The position numbers and the translations under genes are program-made. From assembly GCA_003427395.1 (NCBI GenBank), contig BFEA01000261.1:1701412-1722306 (forward strand): a stretch of 20,895 nucleotides of DNA. Reading direction: 5' to 3'. Position 1 is the first letter of the stretch, and each line of letters starts with the position of its first letter. Source of the stretch: Chara braunii. Its lineage: Eukaryota > Streptophyta > Charophyceae > Charales > Characeae. The notes below the pieces were generated by a model. The model saw only the letters and a program-made list of their open reading frames with translations, did no database searches and was not told the DNA's origin. Below are positions 9,151 to 18,001 of the stretch, piece by piece.

Positions 9151-9165
9151 GAGAAGCATCCACCA
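9151..9165. repeat. Right TSD of the retrocopy
   Basis: GAGAAGCATCCACCA immediately follows the terminal A-run and is identical to 7171-7185. Confidence 0.95.
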
Positions 9166-9893
9166 TGACAGTCGGGTCATCAGCGAACATAGAGCAGACT
9201 GGGATGGCTTTATCTTGAATAACAAAAATTTGGAGTTTCCGCAGATCCTTGTTTGTGCGGAGGTTCGCGGTCAGTGCTTCCATTACTATAATGAATAGGA
9301 AGGGGGCTAGTGGATCTCCTTGGCGGACCGATCTCTGCAGGTGGATTTCCTGAGCCAACATTCCATTTACCTGAACTCTCATGGCGGTGTTTTGGTGCAG
9401 AATTGCGGTCCATCTCTGGAAATGTGGACCGAAGTTCATTTTTTCCATACATTTATCCTGAAAAAAAACAATCCATGTGATCATATGCTTTCTCAAAATC
9501 TATAAAAATTATGGTTGCAGTGCATTTGTTCTGGTTTGTTAGTCTAAGGAGCTCATTTATCATAAGAATGTTGTCATGGATTCTTCGCCCTTTGATGAAC
9601 GCCGTTTGAGTGGGATGAATAAGGGTTTCTAGGACAGAGATCTGGCGGTTTGCCAGGGCCTTCGCTAACATCTTGTACACAACCGTAAGCAGGGTTATCG
9701 GCCGATAGTTCTTGATGTCCATTTTGTCCCCTTTTTGTGCAGCAAGGTGAGGACACCCTGACCAACCAACTCCCCCGTGCACCCGGATTCCCACACCTGC
9801 TTGTAATACTTCATAAGGTCCCGGGCCATCATGTCCCAAGATATTTCCTAGAACTCTTTTGGGAGACCGTCTAGGCCCAATGCTTTTTCCTCC
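9166..9893 (-). pseudogene. LINE reverse transcriptase, N-terminal and palm segment
   Basis: This encodes the RT that copies element RNA at the target site. Motifs seen on the minus strand: EEEKALGLDGLPKEF (about 9893-9850), KNYRPITLL (about 9713-9687), FIDFEKAYD with the first catalytic Asp (about 9506-9480), RQGDPLAPFLF (about 9325-9293), and FADD, the catalytic Asp pair (9187-9176). The frame shifts near 9735 in an A/G run and near 9463 in a run of eight A. There is an in-frame stop just after the KEF motif. The coding sequence then breaks at VDAS, where the 7186-9150 retrocopy entered. Confidence 0.87.
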
Positions 9894-10092
9894 TCTATAA
9901 TTTATGCAGAAAAATAAACCGGACAACTTTTGCCTTGGGATGACATCGAGATTCGTTATCAATTGTAAAATAAAAAATAAAATAAAGACACCCCCAATTT
10001 TTTTGTTCTTTTTTTTGTGTTTTTAACTGCTAAAAATGAAGTTGTCCGGGCCCAGATGTTCGGGACCCCCCCTGACTGTCGGCCAGGACGTC
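9894..10092 (+). mobile_element. Right part of the split hAT-like repeat
   Basis: It resumes the repeat cut at 4793. TTATGCAGAAAAATAAAC, then ACAACTTTTGCCTTGGGATGACAT, parallels TTATGCAGAAAAATAAAC and ACAGTTTTTGCCTCAGGGTCACAT in the MITE at 11340-11380. It is followed by an A/T-rich segment and a GC-rich arm at about 10044-10092. GATGTTCGGGACCCCC in this arm also repeats, in direct orientation, GATGTCTGGGACCCCC of the left arm (about 4665). Confidence 0.6.
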
Positions 10093-10575
10093 CTTGTAGA
10101 TTATGTAGTGATATTTCCAGGAAATTTGAGATCTTGTAAATTATGTCGTGATATTTCCAGGAAAAATATCAGGAGAAGAACATTTAGACCTTGAAATAAA
10201 TGCTGCGCCAATTCGTCACATTTTCCATTTTTGCCACTCTACTATGTGTGGGCCGATGAAAAAAGTACCTCCACTTCCGTTATTTTTTGCGCCTAGTAGA
10301 ATGCCTAAAAAACTATGAAATTGAAAGGTCTGTAAATTTGGTTTATATCTTTCCAGGAAAAAGATTATTTTTTTTATATGGAAAAAATTAGACCCTGGCA
10401 TAAATGCAGCGCACTTTCGTCTCCTTTTCCATTTCTGCTACCCCAAATTTAACGATTTTTCACGCTCAGAAGAATTCGTAAGAACATCTGAAAATTGGAG
10501 GGTCTGTAGATTTCGCCGTGCTCTTTCCAGGAAAAATATAGAAAAATGAAATAAAGGCGGACGCGGCATGTTTTG
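10093..10575 (+). repeat. Diverged tandem repeat of about 175-197 bp
   Basis: Units start near 10133, 10330 and 10505 with TGTARATT, then TTTCCAGGAAAAA. Units 1 and 2 also share ATTTAGACC/ATTAGACCC, AAATGC(T/A)GCGC and TTTTCCATTT. A short extra half-unit (10093-10132) precedes them. No coding potential is seen. Confidence 0.75.
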
Positions 10576-10588
10576 AAACCCTAAAGGC

Positions 10589-10631
10589 CTAGGCTACCAG
10601 TGTGGCCTAGGACCACTTGCTCGGCGGGGCC
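10589..10631. mobile_element. Solitary arm of the MITE family
   Basis: CTAGGCTACCAG is followed by TGTGGCC, CCACTTGC and CGGCGGGGCC. This is nearly the same as the complement of the right arm of the MITE at 11220-11503. No matching opposite end or TSD is found, so it is a truncated end. Confidence 0.6.
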
Positions 10632-10639
10632 AAAGGAAA

Positions 10640-10882
10640 TTAAAAGGGAAAATTTGTCTGGCGCCCCTGTAATTTGCGTTATTTCGTTTCGCGCCCCTCC
10701 GACGGCCGATTTACACATCGCGCCCCTCTGAGCAGGGTTCAAAATTTCCATAAGACCCCGGTGTCGTTTGGGCCTCAAATCTTTTCGTTATGCCCCTACC
10801 GGTACCGGTCGCTAATTTGCGGGATGCCCCTACCGGATGGCCGTTAAAAGCCAGAGGGAAAATTTTCGAGATGCCCCTACCG
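10640..10882 (+). repeat. Degenerate GCCCCT-containing repeat
   Basis: GCGCCCCT recurs near 10661, 10693 and 10721. Then ATGCCCCTACCGG occurs at about 10790, 10824 and 10872, in two cases followed by TACC. Spacing is irregular (about 28-48 bp). It merges into the 15-bp minisatellite. An open frame starting at 10790 reads MPLPVP twice because of this repeat and is unlikely to be a gene. Confidence 0.6.
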
Positions 10883-11160
10883 GTACCATTTGCTGCCAAA
10901 CCATTTGATGCCAAGCCATTTGCTGCCAAGCCAGTTGCTGCTATGTCATCTGTTGCCACATCATCTTCTGCTACGTCATCTGATGCCACGTCATCTGCTG
11001 CCAGTCCATTTGCTACCAAGCCATTTGCTACTACGTCATTTGCTGCTACATCATCTGCTGCCATGTCATCTTATGCCACAACCTCTGCTGCCAATCCATT
11101 TGCTACCAAGCGATTTGCTGCTACGTCATCATCTGCTGCCTCATCAGCTGCTGTCACGGC
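10883..11160 (+). repeat. 15-bp minisatellite, about 18 units
   Basis: Units alternate between two flavours, GCTGCCAAGCCATTT and GCTGCCACGTCATCT, and the second dominates in the middle. The period is divisible by three, so several frames on both strands stay open (AAKPF/ATSSA on plus, VAADD/LAANG on minus). I read it as a satellite, not a coding sequence. Confidence 0.9.
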
Positions 11161-11211
11161 ATCTGGAAGTGGCCGGTACTGGAATTCTTTTTATTGATAT
11201 TGAACATTGCC

Positions 11212-11219
11212 GTTGGTCT
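11212..11219. repeat. Left TSD of the MITE
   Basis: GTTGGTCT, identical to 11504-11511. Confidence 0.88.
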
Positions 11220-11503
11220 CTAGGCTACCAGCCGGGCCGCCCGGGTCCCGGGTGGCCAGCCCGTGCAAGGACCAGGGAAGGTCCCAGCCAAAAAAAAAAA
11301 AAAAAAAAAACTCCAAAAAATCCGAAAAACAACTATGTTATGCAGAAAAATAAACTGAACAGTTTTTGCCTCAGGGTCACATTGAAATTCTGCACCAAAT
11401 TTAGAATAAAAAAATGAAATTTTACTTTTTTATTTTTATTTTTATTTTTTAATTGTTTTTTGCCCGGCCGGGCAAGTGACCCCGGGCCACTCTGGTAGCC
11501 TAG
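11220..11503. mobile_element. hAT-type MITE, 284 bp
   Basis: It has perfect 12-bp terminal inverted repeats, CTAGGCTACCAG (11220-11231) and CTGGTAGCCTAG (11492-11503), flanked by perfect 8-bp TSDs GTTGGTCT. Both ends continue into GC-rich arms rich in CCCGGG/GGCC words. The core holds a run of about 21 A (11290-11310), an A-rich linker, and T-rich sequence near 11420-11460. It encodes nothing. The 8-bp TSD points to hAT mobilisation in trans. It shares arms and core with 640-1723 and with the split copy at 4649/9894, so this is a multi-copy family. Confidence 0.88.
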
Positions 11504-11511
11504 GTTGGTCT
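11504..11511. repeat. Right TSD of the MITE
   Basis: GTTGGTCT, directly after the right TIR. Confidence 0.88.
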
Positions 11512-11682
11512 AGATTTCCAGACTTTTGGAGGAGGGGGGGGCCGTTTTCGAGACTTCGCACGTTGCTGGTTACGCGTTGCTGTACTACCAAAAAAAATAA
11601 AAATTTGTGGGCAGTTACTATCGTTCCGTCAGACGTGGCGTTTTTTTTTAATTGCAGTCGGGATGCCGGGCCTGGCAACGTG

Positions 11683-11691
11683 AGAATACTA
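11683..11691. repeat. Left TSD of the plus-strand LINE
   Basis: AGAATACTA, also found at 13353-13361 right after the poly(A). One A of the right copy could belong to the tail, so the TSD is 8 or 9 bp. Confidence 0.75.
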
Positions 11692-12131
11692 TTCTCATGG
11701 TTATTTGGAGGATGAGGTGCTCAGCAGAGCACCGAGAAGAGGCTTTCGGCATTCACCAGGCAAAGGCAGAGCTTCTCGAGGTGATAAGGTCAAACACGGT
11801 GAAAGCCAGCAAAGTCCTAAAAGAAAAGGTGGATGTAGCCCCCGATCATGACAGTAGACAACAGCTGATAGCGGCCTTTGCAGCAAAATGGATCGATCCG
11901 AACCACAAAATGGCGGAAGTACGGATTGACGGAAGGCTGACATGGAAAAACTGGGCGGCACAGGACCACTTATGGACATACAGACCGGCCGAGTCCTTCT
12001 CGACGCCACTACCAGGCCACCACAACAACGCGACAATAGAAGTATGCCCAGCCCCGGGAGAGCACCCTGACGTCCCCCCCCATAACCCCGTGGCCTCCAC
12101 TCCCGATCCAGATCGACTCCCCCACCTCTAA
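11692..12131 (+). pseudogene. LINE ORF2 C-terminal tail
   Basis: This is an open frame of about 145 codons inside the LINE copy. It begins after the zinc-binding domain with LMVIWRMRCSAEH, followed by a helical segment (AKAELLEVIRSNTVKASKVL), then DGRLTWKNWAAQ and a Pro-rich end. The minus-strand copy has a corresponding region (WAIWRKRC, then NDWTKVDAA). With no RT it cannot act, and the ATG at 11652 lies outside the element. Confidence 0.7.
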
Positions 12132-12175
12132 CACCCCCCCACCTGTTCACCTCCCCGCCTTACTTTAAAAGGTAT

Positions 12176-12640
12176 TTCAGAGGGATGCGGACAACGTACA
12201 CCTCAGATAAGGCAACAATGTGTCTCCGGGTACAGGGGCCGAGATAACTACTTTGTAGCCAGACGTGCAACAAGGGACAGGGGAAGAGAAAGCCGCTTCT
12301 GCGGAAAACAGTGGAGAAGAGACAACAGAAGACAGGGCTGCAGTACACCCTTTTGCTCCTGATCCATAACCACTCTGGGGTGCATCGGTTCGGTTCACTC
12401 AGAGGGAGCCACACGAAATCCACACTCCTCAAAATAGTACCTCGGAGGGATTCAGAAGGCATACACCTCGGACAAGGCGACAATGTGTCCTCTGGTACAG
12501 GGGCTGGGAGAAGCAAATAGTATCCTGAGGAGCCACACGGGACAGGGAAACAACAAGCCACTTCTGTGCAAAATAGGAAGGATGGAACAACGGAAGACAA
12601 GGCTGCGGGTGATTTATCTGGTGGCCTTTTTGCAGAGTGG
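12176..12640 (+). repeat. Diverged ~265-bp duplication in the LINE 3' region
   Basis: TACACCTCAGATAAGGC, ACAATGTGTC and GGTACAGGGGC near 12197-12240 recur at 12462-12505, about 265 bp later. GGAAGA-, CACTTCTG- and ACAAGGCTG-like words also recur. It is unclear whether this duplication is part of the element family or private to this copy. Confidence 0.65.
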
Positions 12641-12669
12641 AGTAGACACCTTCTTGGGCTGTTCCCTTT

Positions 12670-12886
12670 GATACTTGCTCAAGTACTACGAACGGTTCAT
12701 GATTCAAGGCATTGAGAGGGTATAGGGTTTGAAGGGTTTGATACTTGCTCAAGTACTACGAACGGTTCATGATTCAAGGCATTGAGAGGGTATAGGGTTT
12801 AAAGGGTTTGAAACGGGCTTGATACTTACTCAAGAACCATGCATGGATCACATTCTGGGTTTGAGAGGGTATAGGGTTTAAAGGGT
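12670..12886 (+). repeat. 70-bp tandem repeat in the LINE 3' UTR
   Basis: Two almost identical 70-bp units (12670-12739 and 12740-12809) start GATACTTGCTCAAGTACTAC and end GGGTATAGGGTTT plus a few bases. A third, diverged unit starts at 12821 with GATACTTACTCAAG. Confidence 0.93.
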
Positions 12887-13352
12887 TGAAATGGGCAAGC
12901 ACAGCTATGCTCAAATCAAGGGGGCGGTTGAGATTGGGCTACGGCTTTCTATCACTCGCCCAAGGATCGGGGATGGGTCTTCTGCTGGTTCTGCGAGATC
13001 ATGGGTACAAGGGTTAAATGGAGAGACACACATATATCCAAAGGGGCTGCTGAGATAGGGCTGGGTTACTAGATGAGAGGTGCTCCTAAGAAGGGATGGG
13101 TGACACTAGCAGCTCCATGGGATTTTGGAGCCCCAAGCTGAGTCTGAATTGACCGCAGTCCCGACGAACAACAAACAGCATTCTCTGTATTGTAAGATGT
13201 ATCAAAGGGACGCTGGACCCGGTTTCCAGCAGGTGCTGCTCCCCACCAATAGATGGAGCCTCCCCGACGGTGCTAGGTGTGTCTGCTCTTATCAGCACAC
13301 CTACGTAGCACCCGATCAGGTTGTTCTCTCAAAAAAAAAAAAAAAAAAAAAA

Positions 13353-14133
13353 AGAATACTACACATGCAGTTGGACTCTTCCTTGGCACAGTTCATTCAT
13401 ATTTTTTGACTCGTCCTATCGGTAGGCCCTCGCTCCACTGCTTTCGATTGGCAAAAATCGTGTTCGTGCATTTTGTTCGATTCATTTTAAAACCACTTAA
13501 AAACCATTCAAAAAGGCAAAAATGCTGTCACACATTGTAGGATACTTCGCTAGTGGGACGAGACCCCAGGGTTCATGCCCGGCAGGGCACCCGGGTGTGT
13601 ATCCGGGCAGTGGGCCACAAGTTGGGCGCCTGGGCATCTGGACAAACAGCGTAGGTTGAAACTCAAAATTTCAAAGAGTTATAAGATAGTTGCAGGTGCA
13701 GAATCGTTTCCCAATTTCCAAGCGAGAGGCTTAAAAAAAAAGAAGAGCAGACCCGAGAGGCTTAAAAAAAAAGAAGAGCAGACCTGGGATTGACGATTGG
13801 CTAATCAATGAACGTGATCAACAATCATTGGCAATCATCAACAAGAATGCAATTGTTTAATGTCTTCTGAAAACATGTGAAAACTTGGAAAGGAAAAAAA
13901 AAAAAAAAAGGGAAATTAATTTGCAGGTTCCACTGCTCGAGAACAAAACAAAAAGAATGAGCCACCAAACCGGCCAGGAAAGTGCGGTACAAGCAGTTTG
14001 GTCATGCAGAGCTATACATATGTATAATAGTATATAGTACTATATAGTATATAGTATATACTGTATATTATTATGTTGTCAACTTGTCATATAATAAAAA
14101 AAACAAAATTTAAATAATCCAATTAAATCCATA
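13353..14133. other. Unassigned stretch
   Basis: No gene is seen. It holds a GC-rich segment at about 13560-13640 (CCCGGCAGGGCACCCGGG) reminiscent of the MITE arms but without detectable ends. A 32-bp unit, GAGGCTTAAAAAAAAAGAAG plus GAGCAGACC, occurs twice in tandem at about 13726-13788. There is also an A15 run near 13894 and an AT-rich TATAGTA cluster at 14028-14075. Confidence 0.5.
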
Positions 14134-14262
14134 ATGATAACCATCTATTTCAAGATTTCTATGGTCCATATGTGGCATATCACTGGGGGCTTAAACCCTC
14201 CTCCTCCTCCTCCTCTTCCTTCCCCACATCCCCCTTCTCGTCTACATCTTTGCCTTCTCCAC

Positions 14263-14263
<1 letters not shown>

Positions 14264-14349
<86 letters not shown>
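14264..14349. repeat. Poly(C) tract, 86 bases
   Basis: This is an uninterrupted C run preceded by a CTC/CTT-rich zone (14200-14260) and followed by short ATCC units (14377-14408). The Pro-rich and Gly-rich open frames across it are artefacts. The exact length may be affected by sequencing. Confidence 0.93.
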
Positions 14350-14351
<2 letters not shown>

Positions 14352-14409
14352 CAGTACCCCCTTCCTCCCGGTCACATTCCATCCATCCATCCATCCATCT
14401 ATCCATGCA

Positions 14410-15106
14410 TTCGTCTACCCATTCGTCTACCCATCGATTTCTCCACATGTCCACCCTCCTCCCCCTCCCCACCCGTCCACCAACCCAGAATTTTTTATAC
14501 CTCTTTGTCTATACTAATTGTAGTAATTGGTAGATTGTTTATCATTACTACCAATAACAATACGAATAACAAGACAAACGTGAGAAAGGGGTTATCAAAT
14601 AGGGATAGGACTGTTGTCCGCAAGGGCCGTGCGGGCGTGTGCGTGTGGGGGGGGCGGGGGGAGGGAGGTGCGAGTGTGTGTGTGTACAGTTTGGACAATG
14701 CATACATGCAAGACTGTAATACTAATTTAATCAACATATTCTTGGAGATTTTGGACAATGCGTACGTGTACTTTGTGCAAAACATGAAGTTTTAGTACAT
14801 CAAGTTATAGCCGGATATCTAATATATGTAGACATGCTGAAATGATATTTACATGCACATTGCACACATACATGTGCGATAGATTACATGCACATAAATG
14901 TATGTATAAATAATAATATATACATGTGAAACATGTGCGGGCAAATGTATGTATGATAAGCATGTTGCCCTAATGTCACATTTATATTATACAAGTTCTT
15001 TGTGCGTTCTCCTATCATAGACGTCACGTACGACATTAGAAGAACAAAACTGACAATACGGTGAACGATGTTGCCCTGAAAATTCACTTTCCTGCAGATC
15101 CTGCAG

Positions 15107-15110
<4 letters not shown>
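14410..15110. other. Unassigned AT-rich stretch
   Basis: No coding signal is seen. TTTGGACAATGC occurs twice about 59 bp apart (14691 and 14750), and ACATGTG/CACATG words repeat at 14850-14945. No RNA gene is recognised. Confidence 0.45.

Positions 15111-15193
<83 letters not shown>
15111..15193. repeat. (TC)n microsatellite, 83 bp
   Basis: Uninterrupted TC dinucleotides follow a tandem CCTGCAGAT duplication at 15092-15108. Confidence 0.97.
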
Positions 15194-15195
<2 letters not shown>

Positions 15196-15214
15196 ATGGT
15201 GACTGCACGTCCAT

Positions 15215-15385
15215 TACAGCTGCAGCTTCTTGCTCATCCACAACCGTCAGCCAACCAGGCAGGCACTGTTGTGTGACGTGACAAGAACCGCCGATTCATC
15301 ATCATTGACCGCACGTTTGTACGGCTGCAGCTTCTTGCTCGTCGGTGACCATTGGCCAACCAGGCAGGCACCGTTAGTGTGTCCA
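15215..15385 (+). repeat. Tandem ~118-bp duplication
   Basis: GCTGCAGCTTCTTGCTC and GCCAACCAGGCAGGCAC occur in both halves, at about 15221-15268 and 15333-15380. The general theme CAGCTTCT...CCAACCA reappears in degenerate form to about 16000. Confidence 0.8.
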
Positions 15386-15548
15386 TGTGCTTGCGCAGTT
15401 GTCTCTCACAGCCACCATAGCCGTTGTATTTTCTTTCAGCTTCTCTCTTCGGCATGACGAACATCAGCGACTTAGAAGCCATAGCCCCCACATTTCATGA
15501 CCTTGTCTCGCATTCATGCCCAACATCCTACTCCGCCAACCTCTCTTG

Positions 15549-15705
15549 AAAAAATATGGGGACCACCACGCTTGACCGATGACCACATTTTTATACCACC
15601 ACCTCTCTCCTGAAGTCACAACTCAACAACCGTGGTGGTCCCCACATTTTTTCATATGCACTTTCTTTCATTCACAAGGTCAAGTGTGGTGGTGCCCGCA
15701 TTTTC
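15549..15705. repeat. Inverted repeats around GGGGACCACCAC
   Basis: AAAATATGGGGACCACCACG at 15549 has two downstream complements. One is at about 15631-15652 (GTGGTGGTCCCCACATTTT) and the other, 26 bp long with a few mismatches, is at about 15680-15705 (GTCAAGTGTGGTGGTGCCCG). Alternative hairpins are possible. Confidence 0.75.
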
Positions 15706-16064
15706 ATGCACACTTTTCTCATTCACAAGGACTAGCATCTGCCTTCTCTTGTTAACTACCGCCACCAAACAATGCCCCTCCATGTTTATACTCCACCTTC
15801 TCCCATTCACTACCACCATCATCCGCCGTCAAACAATTACCCATCACGTTCATCATGCACTTTCGCTCTTCCAGTCACTACCACAATCGTCAGCCAGCTC
15901 GTAGCCAACCACCTTTCCGTGCAGGTTCTCTCTCTCTCAATCACTACCACGATTGCCAGCCAGCCCTGCTCTTCCTCGCTGCTCTGACAGAGAGTTTCAT
16001 CACAGCTGCCACTGTTTTGTGAGCTGCACTCCCAATTACCACCCCACCCCGCCCCACCCCACCA

Positions 16065-17275
16065 TCATCCAGCATAGCCACAGGCTGCAAATGGTAATGC
16101 ATGTCACGAACCCCTCCGTCCACCAGAGCCATAGGTCATAAATAAGAGTGCATCTCGCAAGCCCCTCTAGCCGTAACCATAGGTCGTAAATGCGAGTGCA
16201 TCTCACAAACGCCACTGGCCATAGCCGTAGGCTGTAAATGTGAGCGCACCTCAGAAACCCCTCAAGCCATAGCCACCACAGGCTGTGAGTGGGAGCGAGT
16301 CTCACAAATGCCTCTAACCTATAGGTTGTAAATGGGAGTGCATCTCGCAGACCCCTCCAGCCATAGCCATGGGTCGGAAAGGGAAGCTCATCTCACGAAC
16401 CCCTCTAGCCATAGCCATAGGTCGTAAATGGGAGCGCATGTCGCAGATCCCTCCAGACATAGCCATAGGTCGGAAAGGCAAGCTCATCTCACGAACCCCT
16501 CTAGCCATAGCCATAGGTCATAAAAGGGAGTGCATCTCACAGACCCTCCAGCCATAGCTTCTAGGTTGGAAATGGAGCTAATCTCACAAACCCCTCTAGC
16601 CATAGCCATAGGTCGTAAATGGGAGCGCATCTCACAGACCCTTTCAGCCATAGCCATGGGTCGGAGAGGGAAGCTCATCTCACAAACCCCTCTAGCCATA
16701 GCCATAGGTCTTAAATGGGAGCGCATGTCACAGACCCCTCCAGACATAGCCATAGGTCACTCATCTCACGAACTCCTCTAGCCATAGCCATAGGTCATAA
16801 AAGGGAGTGCATCTCACAGACCCCTAGAGCCATAGCCATAGGTCATAAAGGGGAGTGTATCTCGCAGACCCCTAGTGCCATAGCCAAAGGTCGGAAAGGG
16901 GAGTGCATCTCAGAAACCCCTCTAGCCATAGCCATAGGTTGTAAATGGGGGTGCATTTCGCAGACCCCTAGAGCCATAGCCATAGGTTGGAAGGGGGAGT
17001 GCGTCTCACAAACCCCTCTAGCCATAGGCATAGGCCGGAAAGGGGAGTGCATCTCACAAAGCCCCTCTAGCCATAGCCATAGGTTGTAAATGGGGGTGCA
17101 TCTCACAGACCCCTCCAGCCATAGCCATAGGTCGGAAAGGGGAGTGCATCTCACAAACCCCTCTAGCCATAGCCATAGGTTGTAAATGGGGGTGCATCTC
17201 ACAGCCCCCTAGAGCCATAGCCATAGGTCGGAAAGGGGAGTGCATCTCTCAAACCCCTCTAGCCATAGCCAGGAC
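16065..17275 (+). repeat. 48-bp satellite array, about 25 units
   Basis: Each unit has AGCCATAGCCATAGG, then GTAAATGGGAG or CGGAAAGGGGAG, then TGCATCTCACAGACCCCTC. Two unit types differing in the middle (GTAAATGG and CGGAAAGG) tend to alternate, suggesting a 96-bp higher-order repeat. Because 48 is divisible by three, open frames run on both strands (16-residue periodic peptides); these are not genes. The flanks share CTG(T/C)TTTGTGAG at about 16011 and 17329. Confidence 0.95.
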
Positions 17276-17724
17276 TTTTAATACGGCAGATGCGCTCGCA
17301 TACTTTCCTGCAGCTTCTCTGTCACTGTGACTGCTTTGTGAGTGGCTCTCCATTTCTCGTCCCGTCACACCATCTACCATCCTCTCTCTCCCAGGCTGCT
17401 GCATTTTCATACACCTCCTCATTCCTCCATAACCGCGATCCTTCACGACCACGATCAGCAATGTAGCTATGTCCAATGTACTTCCCATGCACCTCCTCAC
17501 TCTCATGTTGGTGACCAGAATTATTTGCCAAGCCATTGCCAGCAGACTTCCCTCTCAGTCACAGCCACCATTACTTGCTCAACCATAGCCATGGCCACAC
17601 CGCATTCTCTCCACTTCATGGCCACCATAGCCAGCGCATATTCATGAGGCTTCTGTTTCGTTCATGGCCACACCATAGCTAGCGCATCTTCATGAGGCTT
17701 ATGGTTTCTTTCATGGCTACTATT
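17276..17724. other. Spacer with degenerate CCATAGCCA-type sequence
   Basis: This is non-coding sequence linking the 48-bp and 42-bp arrays. It includes a ~48-bp duplication at about 17634-17715 (CTAGCGCAT or CCAGCGCAT, then TTCATGAGGCTT). Confidence 0.55.
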
Positions 17725-18001
17725 ATGTACAAAGCCATGGCCATCGCCATATCGCGTTCTCTCCGATTCATGAACACCATAGCCATCGCCACACCACGTT
17801 CTCTCCGATTCATGGACACCATAGCCATTGCCACAGCGCGTTCTCTCCGATTCATGGACACCATAGCCATCGCCACAGCGCGTTCTCTCCGATTCGTGGG
17901 CACCATACCCATCGCCACACCGCGTTCTCTCCGATTCATGGACACCATAGCCATCGTCACCCCACGTTCTCTCCGATTCATGGACACCATAGCCAGCAGA
18001 T
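17725..18001 (+). repeat. 42-bp minisatellite, about six units
   Basis: Units begin at 17767, 17809, 17851, 17893, 17935 and 17977 with TTCATGGACACCATAGCCAT and end GTTCTCTCCGA. A more diverged unit precedes them. The period of 42 keeps a 14-residue frame open on both strands. Confidence 0.95.

Larger units (their letters stand above)
4794..9893 (-). mobile_element. LINE (non-LTR retrotransposon), 5'-truncated, interrupted
   Basis: On the minus strand this is a LINE whose 5' end (about 9893) starts within the reverse-transcriptase fingers, and whose 3' end is a 15-base poly(A) (T run at 4794-4808). About 3.1 kb belongs to the LINE; 7186-9150 is a later insertion. RT motifs are at 9690-9187, the post-RT and zinc-binding domain at 7170-5450, and the 3' UTR at about 5230-4809. 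The 3' tail contains a stem CCCGAG-AATG-CTCGGG (4852-4867) and a 43-base block identical to the LINE at 11692-13352. Several frameshifts and stops make it non-functional. No TSD is visible: the host repeat reads straight through from AAC at 4791-4793 to TATAAT at 9894. Confidence 0.88.
11692..13352 (+). mobile_element. 5'-truncated LINE copy with poly(A)
   Basis: This is the 3' 1.66 kb of a LINE related to the minus-strand copy at 4794-9893. It opens inside the end of ORF2 with MVIWRMRCSAEH, matching AVIWAIWRKRCTHD, and continues through a 3' UTR to TTGTTCTCTC and a run of 22-23 A. The block 13207-13249 is identical to the complement of 4880-4922. The 9-bp TSD fits target-primed reverse transcription with 5' truncation. 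Confidence 0.85.

Noticed and set aside
8957-9165. Minus-strand frame continuing past FADD...VDAS through a poly-Phe stretch
   Set aside because: That part is the complement of the retrocopy poly(A) and 3' UTR; the LINE coding sequence continues at 7170 instead.
4641-10128. GAAATTTG at 4641-4648 and 10121-10128 as a firm TSD of the split repeat
   Set aside because: The second copy lies in a local tandem repeat with very similar words, and the right end does not match the TIR well. Kept only as a possibility.
14134-14795. Proline-rich or glycine-rich proteins
   Set aside because: They are translations of the poly(C) run; no conserved flanking sequence.
16036-17245. Periodic 16-residue proteins (plus and minus strand)
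   Set aside because: The 48-bp period leaves frames open on both strands, and unit changes do not favour one frame by eye.
16065-18001. CRISPR-like array
   Set aside because: Units are head-to-tail with no unique spacers, in eukaryotic DNA.
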